DNA of 64,000 bases from Oscillospiraceae bacterium (GCA_012520505.1 JAAYOC010000020.1:1-64000); one strand, 5' to 3'. Counted from the first letter of the stretch, positions 36,235 through 46,039 are shown. Made by a program: numbers and translations. The notes: generated from the letters alone by a model not told the origin.

Positions 36235-38586
36235 ATGACTGTGGCACTAGTTGCTGTTCAGAATTTGGCATATCATTTTGATAAAGCTTATTCTTACAGA
36301 ATACCGGAAGAAGAATTGCCACAGGCAAAAGTGGGATGTCGTGTTATGGTTCCTTTTGGAAAAGGCAACTCTTTAAGACAAGCAGTAATTCTTGAAATTA
36401 CAGAGTTAAAGGGCGATTTAGATTCAGCTGATAAAACGATACCAAAAAATGTTGTAGAGGTAACAGGTGCTGTAAAGTCAACAGACGCTGTAAAGTCAAC
36501 TGATACTGTAAAGTCAACAGACACTGTAAAGTTAATAGATGCCGTAAAGTCAATAGATACTGTAAAGTTAACAGATACAAATTTAAAAGATATAGCTCAA
36601 ATTTTAGATGATGAACCTCTTTTTGATGAGGATATGCTTGAACTTGCATCATACATGAAAAAACACACCTTTTGTACAATTTTTGATGCTCTTAAAACCA
36701 TTGTTCCCGGAACAACGAAAAGACCTGCTGATGCAATGGTTAAGATGGTACGTCTTGTTGACGGAACAAAAAAACTTACTGAAAAACAACAGGCAGTTGT
36801 AAATATACTAAAAGAGAAATCTGAATGCTCTGTAAAGGAACTTTGTTACTTTACAGGTGTGACTGAGTCAGTAATTAAAACACTTGAGAAAAATGGCGTC
36901 GTTGAACTCTTTGAAAAAGAGGTGTATAGACGTCCATATGAAACAAAAAAGATAAAAGAAGTACCTGACATTTTACTTACAGAAAGTCAGGAAAATGCAT
37001 ATAAAAGTTTAGTAAGTGAACTTGGAACCGGTGGTGTAAGCCTCCTTTTTGGTGTTACAGGAAGCGGTAAAACACAGGTTTATTTGAAGGTAATAGATAA
37101 GGTGCTTGAGAGAGGACAAGGTATTATTATGATGGTGCCTGAAATCTCTTTAACACCACAGTTATTAGACCTTTTTCATGAAAGATATGGTAATAAAGTT
37201 GCTGTTTTCCATAGTGCACTTTCTGATGGAGAACGATGTGATGAGTGGAAACGAGTAAAAAATGGGGATGCACAGATTGCATTAGGCACGCGTTCTGCGG
37301 TTTTTGCTCCCTTTAAAAATCTCGGGCTCATTATCATGGATGAGGAACAGGAACATACGTATAAATCTGAGCAAAGCCCGCGATACCATGCAAGGAACAT
37401 TGCAAGGTATCGTGCAAAGAAGCAAAAGGCGTTGTTGCTGTTATCTTCAGCAACACCAAGCTTTGAAAGTTTTGCACTGGCGCGTGCCGGGAAGTATTCT
37501 CTTTATGTACTTAAAGATCGATTTGGAGATGCAACTTTACCGGATGTACAGATAGTAGATATGTGCAGAGAACGAATCATGGGTAACATGAGAGAAATAA
37601 GTACTGTTCTGCTAGCTGAATTACTTAAAAATCTAGATGAAGGATATCAATCAATAATTCTTTTTAACAGACGAGGATATAATACCTTTGCTTCCTGTAA
37701 TTCTTGTGGTGAAGTTATTATGTGTCCAAATTGTAGCATTAGTCTCACTTACCACAGAGCAAATAATAGACTTCTTTGTCATTACTGCGGATATAGTGTT
37801 CCATTTACAATAACTTGTCCGGAATGTGGTGCAGATGATATTCATTATGCAGGAGCAGGAACACAACGTTTTGAAGAGGAATTGGAGGAACTTCTTCCGA
37901 ATGCTCGAATACTTCGTATGGATGCAGATACTACTATGCAGAAGTTTTCTTATGATGAAAAACTCACCGCTTTTAAAAACGGTGAGTATGACATAATGGT
38001 TGGTACCCAAATGGTTGCAAAGGGACTGGATTTTGAAAACGTAACTCTAGTTGGTGTTCTTTCAGCAGACAAACAACTTTTTTCAGACGACTATATGAGC
38101 ATGGAAACAACTTTTAATCTTTTAACACAGGTAATAGGAAGAGCAGGACGGGGAAAGTATCCGGGAAAAGCAATAATTCAAACAATTCAACCTACAAACG
38201 ATATAATAAACCTTGCAGCTGAACAGAACTTTGAAGCTTTTTTTGATATAGAAATTCAAATGAGAAAAGCTCTCATATATCCACCGTTTTGTAATATTTG
38301 TACAATTAGTTTTCAAGGAGAAAAAGAAAATAAAGTTCATCTTTCATCACTCAATTTTATGAAACTGATTGAAAAGTATGCCGGCACAGAATTTAAAGGA
38401 ATTAAAATTATTGTGCTTGGGCCTATGCCTGAACGAATCAGTAAAGTTGCAAATAAATATAGGCATAGACTTCTTATCAAATGTAAAAATGATAGACAGT
38501 TTAGAGAATTTTTACATACTTTGCTTATAGAATTTTCTGCTGATAAAGAAAACAACGGAGTTGTGGCAATTCCGGATATAATTTAA
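36235..38586 (+). CDS. priA: primosomal replication restart helicase PriA with a tandem-repeat insert
   Basis: PriA reloads the replisome at stalled forks. The 783-aa product has the N-terminal fork-binding domain, winged helix, helicase P-loop GVTGSGKTQVYL (about 275), motif II as MDEEQEHTYKSEQ, SSATPS motif III, and eight zinc-site cysteines (CNSCGEVIMCPNC ... CHYCG ... CPECG). Residues 79-114 are six 6-residue repeats (A/T-V-K-S/L-T/I-D), which replace a short loop between the fork-binding domain and the winged helix. DEEQ instead of DEEH occurs in clostridial PriA as I recall. Confidence 0.95.
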   Translation: MTVALVAVQNLAYHFDKAYSYRIPEEELPQAKVGCRVMVPFGKGNSLRQAVILEITELKGDLDSADKTIPKNVVEVTGAVKSTDAVKSTDTVKSTDTVKLIDAVKSIDTVKLTDTNLKDIAQILDDEPLFDEDMLELASYMKKHTFCTIFDALKTIVPGTTKRPADAMVKMVRLVDGTKKLTEKQQAVVNILKEKSECSVKELCYFTGVTESVIKTLEKNGVVELFEKEVYRRPYETKKIKEVPDILLTESQENAYKSLVSELGTGGVSLLFGVTGSGKTQVYLKVIDKVLERGQGIIMMVPEISLTPQLLDLFHERYGNKVAVFHSALSDGERCDEWKRVKNGDAQIALGTRSAVFAPFKNLGLIIMDEEQEHTYKSEQSPRYHARNIARYRAKKQKALLLLSSATPSFESFALARAGKYSLYVLKDRFGDATLPDVQIVDMCRERIMGNMREISTVLLAELLKNLDEGYQSIILFNRRGYNTFASCNSCGEVIMCPNCSISLTYHRANNRLLCHYCGYSVPFTITCPECGADDIHYAGAGTQRFEEELEELLPNARILRMDADTTMQKFSYDEKLTAFKNGEYDIMVGTQMVAKGLDFENVTLVGVLSADKQLFSDDYMSMETTFNLLTQVIGRAGRGKYPGKAIIQTIQPTNDIINLAAEQNFEAFFDIEIQMRKALIYPPFCNICTISFQGEKENKVHLSSLNFMKLIEKYAGTEFKGIKIIVLGPMPERISKVANKYRHRLLIKCKNDRQFREFLHTLLIEFSADKENNGVVAIPDII
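36469..36576 (+). repeat. 18-bp x 6 in-frame tandem repeat inside priA
   Basis: Six units of exactly 18 bp, reading RCTGTAAAGTYAAYAGAY with drift, each giving (A/T)VK(S/L)(T/I)D. They begin at codon 79 and hold the reading frame. Confidence 0.95.
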
Positions 38587-38641
38587 GGTATTTTCAAGTT
38601 TTAGATTTAGAATATTATTGAGTTTATTAGGCTGAAGTTTT

Positions 38642-38704
38642 AAATTTACTGTTTTAAAATTCAAAATTATTGTTTTAAACTCTAAAATTACTGTTTTGTA
38701 TTTT
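38642..38704. repeat. 21-bp x 3 tandem repeat between priA and def
   Basis: Units 38642-38662, 38663-38683 and 38684-38704 share AAAATTAYTGTTTTAAAnTC. The rest of the 195-bp gap shows no gene and no clear promoter. Confidence 0.8.
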
Positions 38705-38780
38705 AATCTAAAAGATCTAATAAATGAAAACCCAATTCAATAGTTCTGCCTGATTACAGTTTTAAAAAGGAGAGACAAAA

Positions 38781-39263
38781 ATGGCACTAAGAAGAATAGT
38801 GACAAAAGAGGATCCAATCCTTAGAAAAAAGAGTAGACCGGTTGAGAAGTTTGACAAAAAACTTTTTGACCTTCTTGACGATATGGCAGAAACTATGAAA
38901 AATGCAGAAGGTGTAGGTCTTGCCGCAGTCCAGGTAGGAATGCTTCGTCGTGTAATTGTAATTGATGTGGGCGATGGACTTATTGAACTTATCAATCCTG
39001 AAATAATCGAGGAAGAGGGAGAACAGTATGAAGATGAAGGGTGCCTTTCACTTCCAAATGAGAGCTGTCAAACAATAAGGCCGGCGGTAGTAAAGGTAAA
39101 GGCTCAAAACAGAGACAAACAATGGTGTTTATATAAAGGTGAGGGACTTAAAGCACGTTGTTTTTGTCATGAAATAGATCATCTTGATGGAATTCTTTTT
39201 ACCGATAGAAAGAATCCAAATCCAGTTATAAAAGAAGAACACGAGGAGGACATTGCTCGATGA
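38781..39263 (+). CDS. def: peptide deformylase
   Basis: Def removes the formyl group from nascent proteins. The 160-aa enzyme has all three motifs: GVGLAAVQVG (about 46-55), EGCLSLP (about 88-94, metal Cys) and HEIDHLDG (about 130-137, two metal His and catalytic Glu). AGGAG lies about 10 bases upstream. It overlaps fmt by 4 bp, coupling formyl removal and addition, the standard order. Confidence 0.97.
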   Translation: MALRRIVTKEDPILRKKSRPVEKFDKKLFDLLDDMAETMKNAEGVGLAAVQVGMLRRVIVIDVGDGLIELINPEIIEEEGEQYEDEGCLSLPNESCQTIRPAVVKVKAQNRDKQWCLYKGEGLKARCFCHEIDHLDGILFTDRKNPNPVIKEEHEEDIAR

Positions 39264-40186
39264 GAGTAATCTTTATGGGCACACCGGATTTTGCTGTACC
39301 GGTACTTGAAAAAATCGTAGATGACGGTTACGATGTAGTTGCTGTATTTACTCAGCAAGATAAGCCTCGTGGTAGACGTATGATAATGACACCACCTGCA
39401 GTAAAAGTAACAGCAGAAAACTTAGGACTTTCTATTTTTCAACCAAAAACATTAAGGACTGAAGTAGATACAATCAAAGGTTTAAATCCGGACGTAATTG
39501 TCGTAGCGGCTTTTGGTATGCTTCTTCCAAAAGATGTACTTGAAATACCAAAGTTTGGTTGCATAAATACACATGCATCGATTTTGCCCAAATACAGAGG
39601 TGCAGCACCAATTCAATGGGCAATCATTGATGGAGAAAAGCAGACAGGTGTTACAGCAATGCTTATGGATGAGGGTCTTGATACGGGCAATATAATTAAA
39701 ATCTCAACCGTAGACATTCTTCCAAATGAGACTGCAGGAGAACTTTTTGATAAATTAAGTGCTGTCGGTGCAAATCTTATTTCGGATGTTTTGGCAGAAC
39801 TTAAAGAACATGGTAAATTTGTTAATCCACCTTCAAAGCAGGATGACAGTAAAGCTACATATGTGAAGGTTCTTTCAAAAGACGATAGCCCGATTGATTG
39901 GACAAAAACCCAAACTGAAATACATAATTTTATTCGTGGCCTCTCACCATGGCCAATCGCAACAACAAATTACTATGGCGATGTATTACGAATCCACGAA
40001 AGCAAAAAAACTGAAATGACAACAAAGGAAAAACCGGGAACTATTGTTATCAAAGAAGGCAACTTATATGTTGCAACAGGTGATAATAAGCTTATACAAA
40101 TAACGGCAATTCAAGCTACCGGTGGCAAAAAAATGTTATCGGCAGATTATCTTAGAGGACATATTTTAGAAGGAGTGTTTAAATAA
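39260..40186 (+). CDS. fmt: methionyl-tRNA formyltransferase
   Basis: Fmt formylates initiator Met-tRNA with 10-formyl-THF. The 308-aa product starts MRVIFMGTPDFAVPVLE and has the catalytic block HASILPKYRGAAPIQWAI (Asn-His-Asp site, about 107-126) and the C-terminal anticodon-arm domain (about 205-308). Coupled to def upstream (ATGA overlap); its stop overlaps the next ATG by one base. Confidence 0.97.
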   Translation: MRVIFMGTPDFAVPVLEKIVDDGYDVVAVFTQQDKPRGRRMIMTPPAVKVTAENLGLSIFQPKTLRTEVDTIKGLNPDVIVVAAFGMLLPKDVLEIPKFGCINTHASILPKYRGAAPIQWAIIDGEKQTGVTAMLMDEGLDTGNIIKISTVDILPNETAGELFDKLSAVGANLISDVLAELKEHGKFVNPPSKQDDSKATYVKVLSKDDSPIDWTKTQTEIHNFIRGLSPWPIATTNYYGDVLRIHESKKTEMTTKEKPGTIVIKEGNLYVATGDNKLIQITAIQATGGKKMLSADYLRGHILEGVFK

Positions 40187-40866
40187 TGTACGATCCACTA
40201 TATTTTTTAGTAATTTTTATGTTCATACTTTCACTTATTGTTCAAGGAAAAGTGAGATCCGATTACAGAAAATTTTCAAGGGTTGCAAGTGAAAGAGGAC
40301 TTAGAGCCGAACAGGCTGTTCAAATGGTACTTGATTATTATGACATCACAGATGTGGAAATAGTTAGAGTAGCAGGTAACCTCACAGACCATTTTGATCC
40401 AAGAAAAAACATAATTGCACTTTCTGAACCTGTTTATGGAAGTACTTCTATTGCAGCTATTGGTGTAGCATGCCATGAAGCAGGTCATGCAGCACAACAT
40501 GCAAAAGGGTATGTTCCAATTAAGGTGCGCAACTCTCTTGTTCCAATAACTCAGATTGGTTCCTTTTTAGGTATTCCACTTGCTATCTTAGGAGTTATTC
40601 TTAACACCTTTAATCTTGTAATTATTGGTCTCGCTCTTTATACTTGTGTAGCGATTTTTCAGTTTGTTACTCTCCCGGTAGAACTTAATGCTTCAAAAAG
40701 AGCACTTGCTGTAATTAATGAAACAGATATTTTGACTGATGAAGAAAGACATGGTGCTAAAAAGGTACTCACATCTGCTGCAATGACGTATATTATGGCT
40801 CTTGCAACTACTCTTGTGAACCTACTTAGATTTGCATCAATCTTCCTTGGAGGCCGCAGACGTTAA
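40186..40866 (+). CDS. neutral zinc metallopeptidase (YugP family)
   Basis: The 226-aa integral membrane protein has an N-terminal helix (about 5-22), the zinc motif HEAGHAAQHA (about 97-106) and two central hydrophobic segments (about 117-160). It belongs to the YugP/Zn_peptidase_2 family, substrate unknown, which lies between fmt and rsmB in many Clostridia. Start and stop each overlap neighbours by one base. Confidence 0.9.
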   Translation: MYDPLYFLVIFMFILSLIVQGKVRSDYRKFSRVASERGLRAEQAVQMVLDYYDITDVEIVRVAGNLTDHFDPRKNIIALSEPVYGSTSIAAIGVACHEAGHAAQHAKGYVPIKVRNSLVPITQIGSFLGIPLAILGVILNTFNLVIIGLALYTCVAIFQFVTLPVELNASKRALAVINETDILTDEERHGAKKVLTSAAMTYIMALATTLVNLLRFASIFLGGRRR

Positions 40867-42065
40867 TGGCAAACAAGACGGCAAGAGAACTTGCTTTTGA
40901 AACTTTGCTTAAAATTGAAAAAGAAGATTCATATTCGAATTTAGCAATATCCGGCGTTCTAAAGGATGAAACCTTAGAGAGCGCCGATAAAGCATTTTTT
41001 ACGCATCTTGTCTATGGTGTAATTGAGCGTCTTTTAACCCTTGATTACAATATAAATCTCTACCTTAAAAACCCAAAGATAAAACCTAATGTCAGAACGA
41101 TTTTAAGACTTTCTGCGTATCAGGTTTTATTTATGGAAAATATTCCGGATGCAGCTGCAATAAACGAGGGTGTAAATCTCACAAAGAAATATAAGTTAGA
41201 TTATGCAACAGGTCTTACGAATGCGGTTTTGAGAAAAATTTCTCAAAACGGACTTATAATTCCGGAAGATAATGATGAAATTAAATATTCATGTCCAAAA
41301 GAACTTATAGATATGTGGACAAAAGATTATGGTGAAGAAAACACTAAAGGTATCTTAAGTCATATAAACAAAGTTCCAAAAACGTATATTAGAATTAACA
41401 CAACTAAGGTGGATTTAAATAATCCAACAAACACACCTACTCAAGTCTTGACGACTATCCCTGACCCGAACACGGACAAATATCATGTTCAAGACAAGTC
41501 TTCGCAATTGTGCTGTGAGGCGTTAGACCCACAGCCAGGCGAGCGAATACTTGACGTATGTGCGGCGCCCGGTGGCAAGAGCTTTACCATAGCACAGCTC
41601 ATGGATAATAAAGGCGAAGTTGTAGCTCGAGATATACATGAGCACAGGGTAAAGCTCATTAAAGACGGTGCCGCAAGGCTCGGCCTTTCGATAATAAACG
41701 CCGGGGTCGGCGACGCGGAGGTTTTCGATGAAAGTTTAGGTATTTTTGACCGCGTCATCGCCGACGTTCCCTGTGCGGGTTTTGGTATCATCGGCCGCAA
41801 GCCTGAGATACGCTATAAAAGCATTAGTAATATTGACTATTTAAATAGATTACAGTACAATATATTGACTGTTTCTTCAAGGTATTTAGCCTCAAAAGGA
41901 ACTCTTGTTTATTCCACTTGTTCACTCAATAAACGTGAGAATGAAGAGGTTGTAAAAAAGTTCCTGGAGAAATGTAAAGATTTTGAATTAATTACTCAAA
42001 AAACTATTTTCCCACACACCCTAGATTGTGATGGATTTTTCTATGCAGTATTTAAACGACATTAA
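40866..42065 (+). CDS. rsmB: 16S rRNA m5C967 methyltransferase RsmB, mosaic base composition
   Basis: RsmB (Sun/Fmu) methylates C967 of 16S rRNA. The 399-aa product has an N-terminal NusB-like domain (about 1-135) and a Rossmann domain with DVCAAPGGKS (about 230), ADVPCAGFGIIGRKPE (first Cys) and YSTCSLNKRENEEVV (catalytic Cys). Bases 41461-41820, covering these motifs, are clearly GC-richer than both ends of the gene (hand count about 52% for 41521-41820, about 23% for the next 60 bases), pointing to recombination with a foreign rsmB. Confidence 0.95.
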   Translation: MANKTARELAFETLLKIEKEDSYSNLAISGVLKDETLESADKAFFTHLVYGVIERLLTLDYNINLYLKNPKIKPNVRTILRLSAYQVLFMENIPDAAAINEGVNLTKKYKLDYATGLTNAVLRKISQNGLIIPEDNDEIKYSCPKELIDMWTKDYGEENTKGILSHINKVPKTYIRINTTKVDLNNPTNTPTQVLTTIPDPNTDKYHVQDKSSQLCCEALDPQPGERILDVCAAPGGKSFTIAQLMDNKGEVVARDIHEHRVKLIKDGAARLGLSIINAGVGDAEVFDESLGIFDRVIADVPCAGFGIIGRKPEIRYKSISNIDYLNRLQYNILTVSSRYLASKGTLVYSTCSLNKRENEEVVKKFLEKCKDFELITQKTIFPHTLDCDGFFYAVFKRH

Positions 42066-43080
42066 ATCTCTAAATTTAGAAGAACTGAAAGTTGAATTGA
42101 AAGCTGAGTTTAAAGACATTTTTGCGTTTAGAGCAGAACAAATTTATTCTTGGCTACATGAACAAAACGTAGAATCTTTTGATGAGATGACGAATCTTTC
42201 AAAAGAACTACGCGAAAATCTAAAACTTAAATATGAGATTAGAAATTGTGAAATAGAACAAAAACTTGAGTCTCAGCTTGATGAAACTAAAAAATATCTT
42301 TTCAAATTAAATGACGGTGAATTTATAGAATCAGTGCTCATGAAATACAAATACGGCTACACTGTTTGTATTTCAACTCAAGTAGGTTGTTCAATGAAAT
42401 GTACGTTTTGTGCGTCCACTATAGATGGCTGTAAAAGAAATCTCACTCCATCTGAAATGTTATCTCAAGTTTATAAAATAGAGAAGGACAACGAAAATAT
42501 TAAAGTTTCTCGTGTTGTTCTTATGGGAATGGGAGAACCACTTGATAACTTCGATAATGTCTTGAAATTTATTGAATTAATTACAGACAAAAAAGGAAAA
42601 AATTTGAGTAATAGGAATGTTACTATCTCAACCTGTGGTATTGTTCCAAAGATATATGAGTTAATTAAATTAAATCCACAGTTTACTTTGTCAATCTCAC
42701 TACATGCGCCAAATGATGAAATAAGAAACAAGCTAATGCCGGTAAACAAAAAGTGGAATGTTGATGAATTATTAAAAGCTTGCAAGGAATACACAAAGGC
42801 TACAAATAAACGAATTTCCTTTGAATATGTTCTGATAGATACAGTGAACGATGACCCGGAGCATGCAAAAGAACTTGCAAGAAAACTTAAAAATATTTTA
42901 TGTTATGTAAATCTGATTCCCGTAAATGAAGTTACGGAAAACAACTATATACGAAGCACTGACCAAAAAATACAGAACTTCAAAAAAATTTTAGATGATG
43001 CCGGAATAACCACTACGGTTCGTAGAACCCTCGGTAAAGATATTGAAGCTTCCTGTGGTCAACTTCGAAGAACGAGATGA
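42043..43080 (+). CDS. rlmN: 23S rRNA/tRNA adenine-C2 methyltransferase RlmN
   Basis: RlmN is a radical SAM enzyme that methylates A2503 of 23S rRNA and A37 of some tRNAs. The 345-aa product has the cluster motif CSMKCTFCAS (CxxxCxxC, about 111-120), MGMGEPLDN, and a C-terminal RRTLGKDIEASCGQL with the catalytic Cys. It overlaps rsmB by 23 bp. I favour ATG 42043 (GATGGA about 7 bases before); ATG 42031 or GTG 42028 are possible. Confidence 0.95.
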   Translation: MQYLNDIKSLNLEELKVELKAEFKDIFAFRAEQIYSWLHEQNVESFDEMTNLSKELRENLKLKYEIRNCEIEQKLESQLDETKKYLFKLNDGEFIESVLMKYKYGYTVCISTQVGCSMKCTFCASTIDGCKRNLTPSEMLSQVYKIEKDNENIKVSRVVLMGMGEPLDNFDNVLKFIELITDKKGKNLSNRNVTISTCGIVPKIYELIKLNPQFTLSISLHAPNDEIRNKLMPVNKKWNVDELLKACKEYTKATNKRISFEYVLIDTVNDDPEHAKELARKLKNILCYVNLIPVNEVTENNYIRSTDQKIQNFKKILDDAGITTTVRRTLGKDIEASCGQLRRTR

Positions 43081-43097
43081 AAGGGGGAGTGGTTATT

Positions 43098-43826
43098 ATG
43101 AGAATTTTGTCTAAGACAGATGTCGGCAGAAAGCGTTCTTCCAATCAGGATTCATACGCAGCCGGAGAATTTCAAAATGGAGTCGCCTGGGCAGTTGTAT
43201 GCGATGGAATGGGTGGTAATGCCGGTGGGAATATTGCGTCATCAACTGCTGTAAAAAGTATTGCTGAGCGAATCACATCCGGGTACAGAGATAAAATGAC
43301 TTCTTCCTCAATTAAGAATTTGCTTGTAGCTGCAATTACAAATGCTAACTATGAAATTTTTGATTTGGCAAAAACCAATGAAGAAATGGTAGGAATGGGA
43401 ACTACGGTTGTTGTGGCGATTGTTACAAATAATGCTGCATATATCGCTCATGCAGGAGATAGTCGAGCATACCTTGTTTCTAAATCCAAAATTAAGCAGA
43501 TTACAAAAGACCACTCACTGGTTCAAGATATGGTTGAAAAAGGTGAAATTTCTCCGGATGAGGCAAAGACCCATCCAAGAAAGAACTTGATAACACGTGC
43601 TCTCGGTGTCGATGAAGAAGTTAAAGTCGATTTTACCGTAGAAGATATGAACGAAGAAGATGTTCTTCTTATTTGCACAGACGGACTTACAAATTTCGTA
43701 GACACAACCGACATCTACCGTACAATATGCGACGCAAAAGATTCTGATTTTGCCGAAACACTTGTTAATATGGCAAATGAAAACGGTGGTGGAGACAATA
43801 TTACAGTTGTTGCAGTCGCATATTAA
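43098..43826 (+). CDS. stp: PP2C-type Ser/Thr protein phosphatase (Stp/PrpC)
   Basis: The 242-aa phosphatase reverses PrkC phosphorylation. PP2C motifs are complete: DVGRKRSSNQDSY (about 7-19), CDGMGGNAGG (about 34-43), AHAGDSRAYL, LICTDGLTNF and GGGDNITVVAV. The start at 43098 has GGGGGAG 8 bases before it, and the product then begins MRILSKTDVG. It precedes prkC by 15 bp as in nearly all Firmicutes. Confidence 0.96.
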   Translation: MRILSKTDVGRKRSSNQDSYAAGEFQNGVAWAVVCDGMGGNAGGNIASSTAVKSIAERITSGYRDKMTSSSIKNLLVAAITNANYEIFDLAKTNEEMVGMGTTVVVAIVTNNAAYIAHAGDSRAYLVSKSKIKQITKDHSLVQDMVEKGEISPDEAKTHPRKNLITRALGVDEEVKVDFTVEDMNEEDVLLICTDGLTNFVDTTDIYRTICDAKDSDFAETLVNMANENGGGDNITVVAVAY

Positions 43827-43841
43827 CAGGAGGATATTGAC

Positions 43842-46007
43842 ATGATGGATAGTTATGTAGGAAAAAGACTTGATGGTCGTTATGAAATTAGGGAGATAAT
43901 TGGCGTAGGCGGAATGGCAGTAGTTTATAAAGCTTATGACAATATTGATGACCGTATAGTTGCAATAAAGATTCTTAAAGAAAAATTCCTTGCAAATGAG
44001 GAGTTTAGAAGAAGATTTAAAAATGAATCAAAGGCTATTGCTGTACTTAGTCATCCAAACATCGTAAAGGTTTACGATGTATCTTTTGGTGACCGACTTC
44101 AGTACATTGTAATGGAATACATTGAGGGCATTACTCTCAAGGAATATATTGAACAACAGAAAGTAATTAGCTGGAAAGAAGCACTTCATTTTACAACACA
44201 AATGCTTCGTGCTCTTCAGCATGCACATGATAAAGGTATCGTACACCGCGATGTAAAACCTCAAAATATTATGCTTCTACAAAACGGCAACATCAAAGTT
44301 ACCGATTTTGGTATAGCACGTTTTTCAAGAGGCGAAACCAGGACAATGACAGAATCTGCAATCGGTTCTGTGCATTATATTAGTCCTGAACAAGCTCGTG
44401 GTGAGATTACGGATGATAAAGCGGATATTTATTCTGTAGGTGTTGTTCTCTATGAGATGATTACAGGTAAACTTCCTTTTGAGAGCGATAGTGCAGTTTC
44501 AGTTGCAATTATGCAACTTCAAAATGAAGCAACTCGTCCAAGAGAGATTAATCCACAGATTCCATTAGGACTTGAACAAATTACTCTTCGTGCAATGCAA
44601 AAGCATACAAAGGACCGTTATCAGTCTGCAGCTGAGATGCTCCTTGACCTGGATGAATTTAAGAGAAATCCGGCAATCAAGTTTGACTATTCATATTTTG
44701 TAGACAAAGAACCTACGAAGTTCATAAATCAACAGCCTATTACAACTGTAGCACCAAAGGCCACTTCACTCGTTATTCCGGAATATGAGGAGGAAGAGGA
44801 AGAACCAAATAAGACACTTCCAATTCTTGTAGGTGTAATGTCTGCGCTTCTTGCAGTAATTATCCTTATAATCATTTTCCTAGCTCTTTTTACTGACCTT
44901 TTCAAGAACGATAGAATTGAAGTCCCGGATCTCATTGGAAAGAATTATGTAGAAGAAGTTCAGGATAATCCAAAATATAAAGACTGGAAATTTGATGTTA
45001 AACATGTAACATCTACTACTTACCAACCGGGCCAAATTTGCAAACAAAGCCCATACGGCGGTGCTAAAGCAAAGAAAGGTAGTACAATTAAGCTTGAGGT
45101 GGTTACACCCGGATCTCTTGTTGAAGTACCACCTATCAACGGTACTGAAATCGGTACTGCAAGATCTGCTTTACAAGCGGCAGGTTTTTCAAAGATTGAA
45201 GCTAAACCTGAATATAATGACAGTGTTGCACCGGGCATAGTCCTTCGTTCAGAACCGGCACAGGGAACAAAAGCAGATACATCTGCAAAAATCATTGTTT
45301 ACTATGCAACAGATGTAGACGAAAATGCTGAAGAAGTTCCAAATGTCATAGGAATGAACTATGTTAAAAACAAAGAAGATGTAGTTGCATTCTTCGAAGG
45401 TGAAGGTATGCATTTAAAACTTGGTCGAGTAACTGAAGAAGATTCCAACAGACCTGCAGGCGAAATTATTGATCAAAGTATTGATCCCGGTACACGTGTA
45501 CCAAAAGGCACAAAAATTGATATTGTAATTTCCACAGGTAAAGCTGCTAATGCAACAGCGACAATTCAATTTGACCTTCCAAATCTTGGCGAAACAAAGA
45601 AAATAGATATATTCGTAGATAATGTTCTTTATGATTCACAAAATGTTAAATGTTCAGGCGGCAAATACACTTATAATCTTACGAGTTCCGGTGAAAACAG
45701 AGCAATAGAAGTAACACTTGCAGGTACAACTGTTTATACAGCTACAGGTAACTTTACTACTTCACCGGCAACTCTTACAAACGTGAAAATTACACCATAC
45801 CCGGAGAAAAAGACAGTTCCAGATGTAAGGGGAGAGCCTAAAGAAGAAGCTATAGCAGCACTTAAGGCAGCAGGCTTTAACAATATTGTGACTGAAGAGT
45901 TTTTAAATTTTGACCCTTCAAAATCGGGAAAGGTACAGGGGACTACACCATCAGCGGGAAGCAAGGCTGATGTAAATCAAAAAATTACGGTATACGTCTA
46001 CAGGTAA
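43842..46007 (+). CDS. prkC: PASTA-domain Ser/Thr kinase PrkC/StkP
   Basis: The 721-aa membrane kinase senses cell-wall fragments. The kinase domain (about 13-275) has IGVGGMAVVYKA, the VAIKIL lysine, HRDVKPQN and TDFGIAR. A membrane helix lies at about 327-350. Outside are four PASTA domains (about 362-425, 426-495, 498-568, 650-721). An extra Ig-like beta domain (about 570-645, containing ATIQFDLPNLGETKKIDIFV) sits between PASTA 3 and 4. AGGAGG is 8 bases before the ATG. It shares the operon with stp and rsgA. Confidence 0.96.
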   Translation: MMDSYVGKRLDGRYEIREIIGVGGMAVVYKAYDNIDDRIVAIKILKEKFLANEEFRRRFKNESKAIAVLSHPNIVKVYDVSFGDRLQYIVMEYIEGITLKEYIEQQKVISWKEALHFTTQMLRALQHAHDKGIVHRDVKPQNIMLLQNGNIKVTDFGIARFSRGETRTMTESAIGSVHYISPEQARGEITDDKADIYSVGVVLYEMITGKLPFESDSAVSVAIMQLQNEATRPREINPQIPLGLEQITLRAMQKHTKDRYQSAAEMLLDLDEFKRNPAIKFDYSYFVDKEPTKFINQQPITTVAPKATSLVIPEYEEEEEEPNKTLPILVGVMSALLAVIILIIIFLALFTDLFKNDRIEVPDLIGKNYVEEVQDNPKYKDWKFDVKHVTSTTYQPGQICKQSPYGGAKAKKGSTIKLEVVTPGSLVEVPPINGTEIGTARSALQAAGFSKIEAKPEYNDSVAPGIVLRSEPAQGTKADTSAKIIVYYATDVDENAEEVPNVIGMNYVKNKEDVVAFFEGEGMHLKLGRVTEEDSNRPAGEIIDQSIDPGTRVPKGTKIDIVISTGKAANATATIQFDLPNLGETKKIDIFVDNVLYDSQNVKCSGGKYTYNLTSSGENRAIEVTLAGTTVYTATGNFTTSPATLTNVKITPYPEKKTVPDVRGEPKEEAIAALKAAGFNNIVTEEFLNFDPSKSGKVQGTTPSAGSKADVNQKITVYVYR

Positions 46008-46039
46008 TTTAGGGCTTTGTTTCTAAATGGAGAAAATGA

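Noticed and set aside
36469-36576. CRISPR array
   Set aside because: Units are contiguous without spacers and encode protein in frame.
41489-41800. Minus-strand open frame of 103 codons in rsmB
   Set aside because: It is the shadow of the GC-rich rsmB block; no SD, and the plus-strand frame holds all RsmB motifs.
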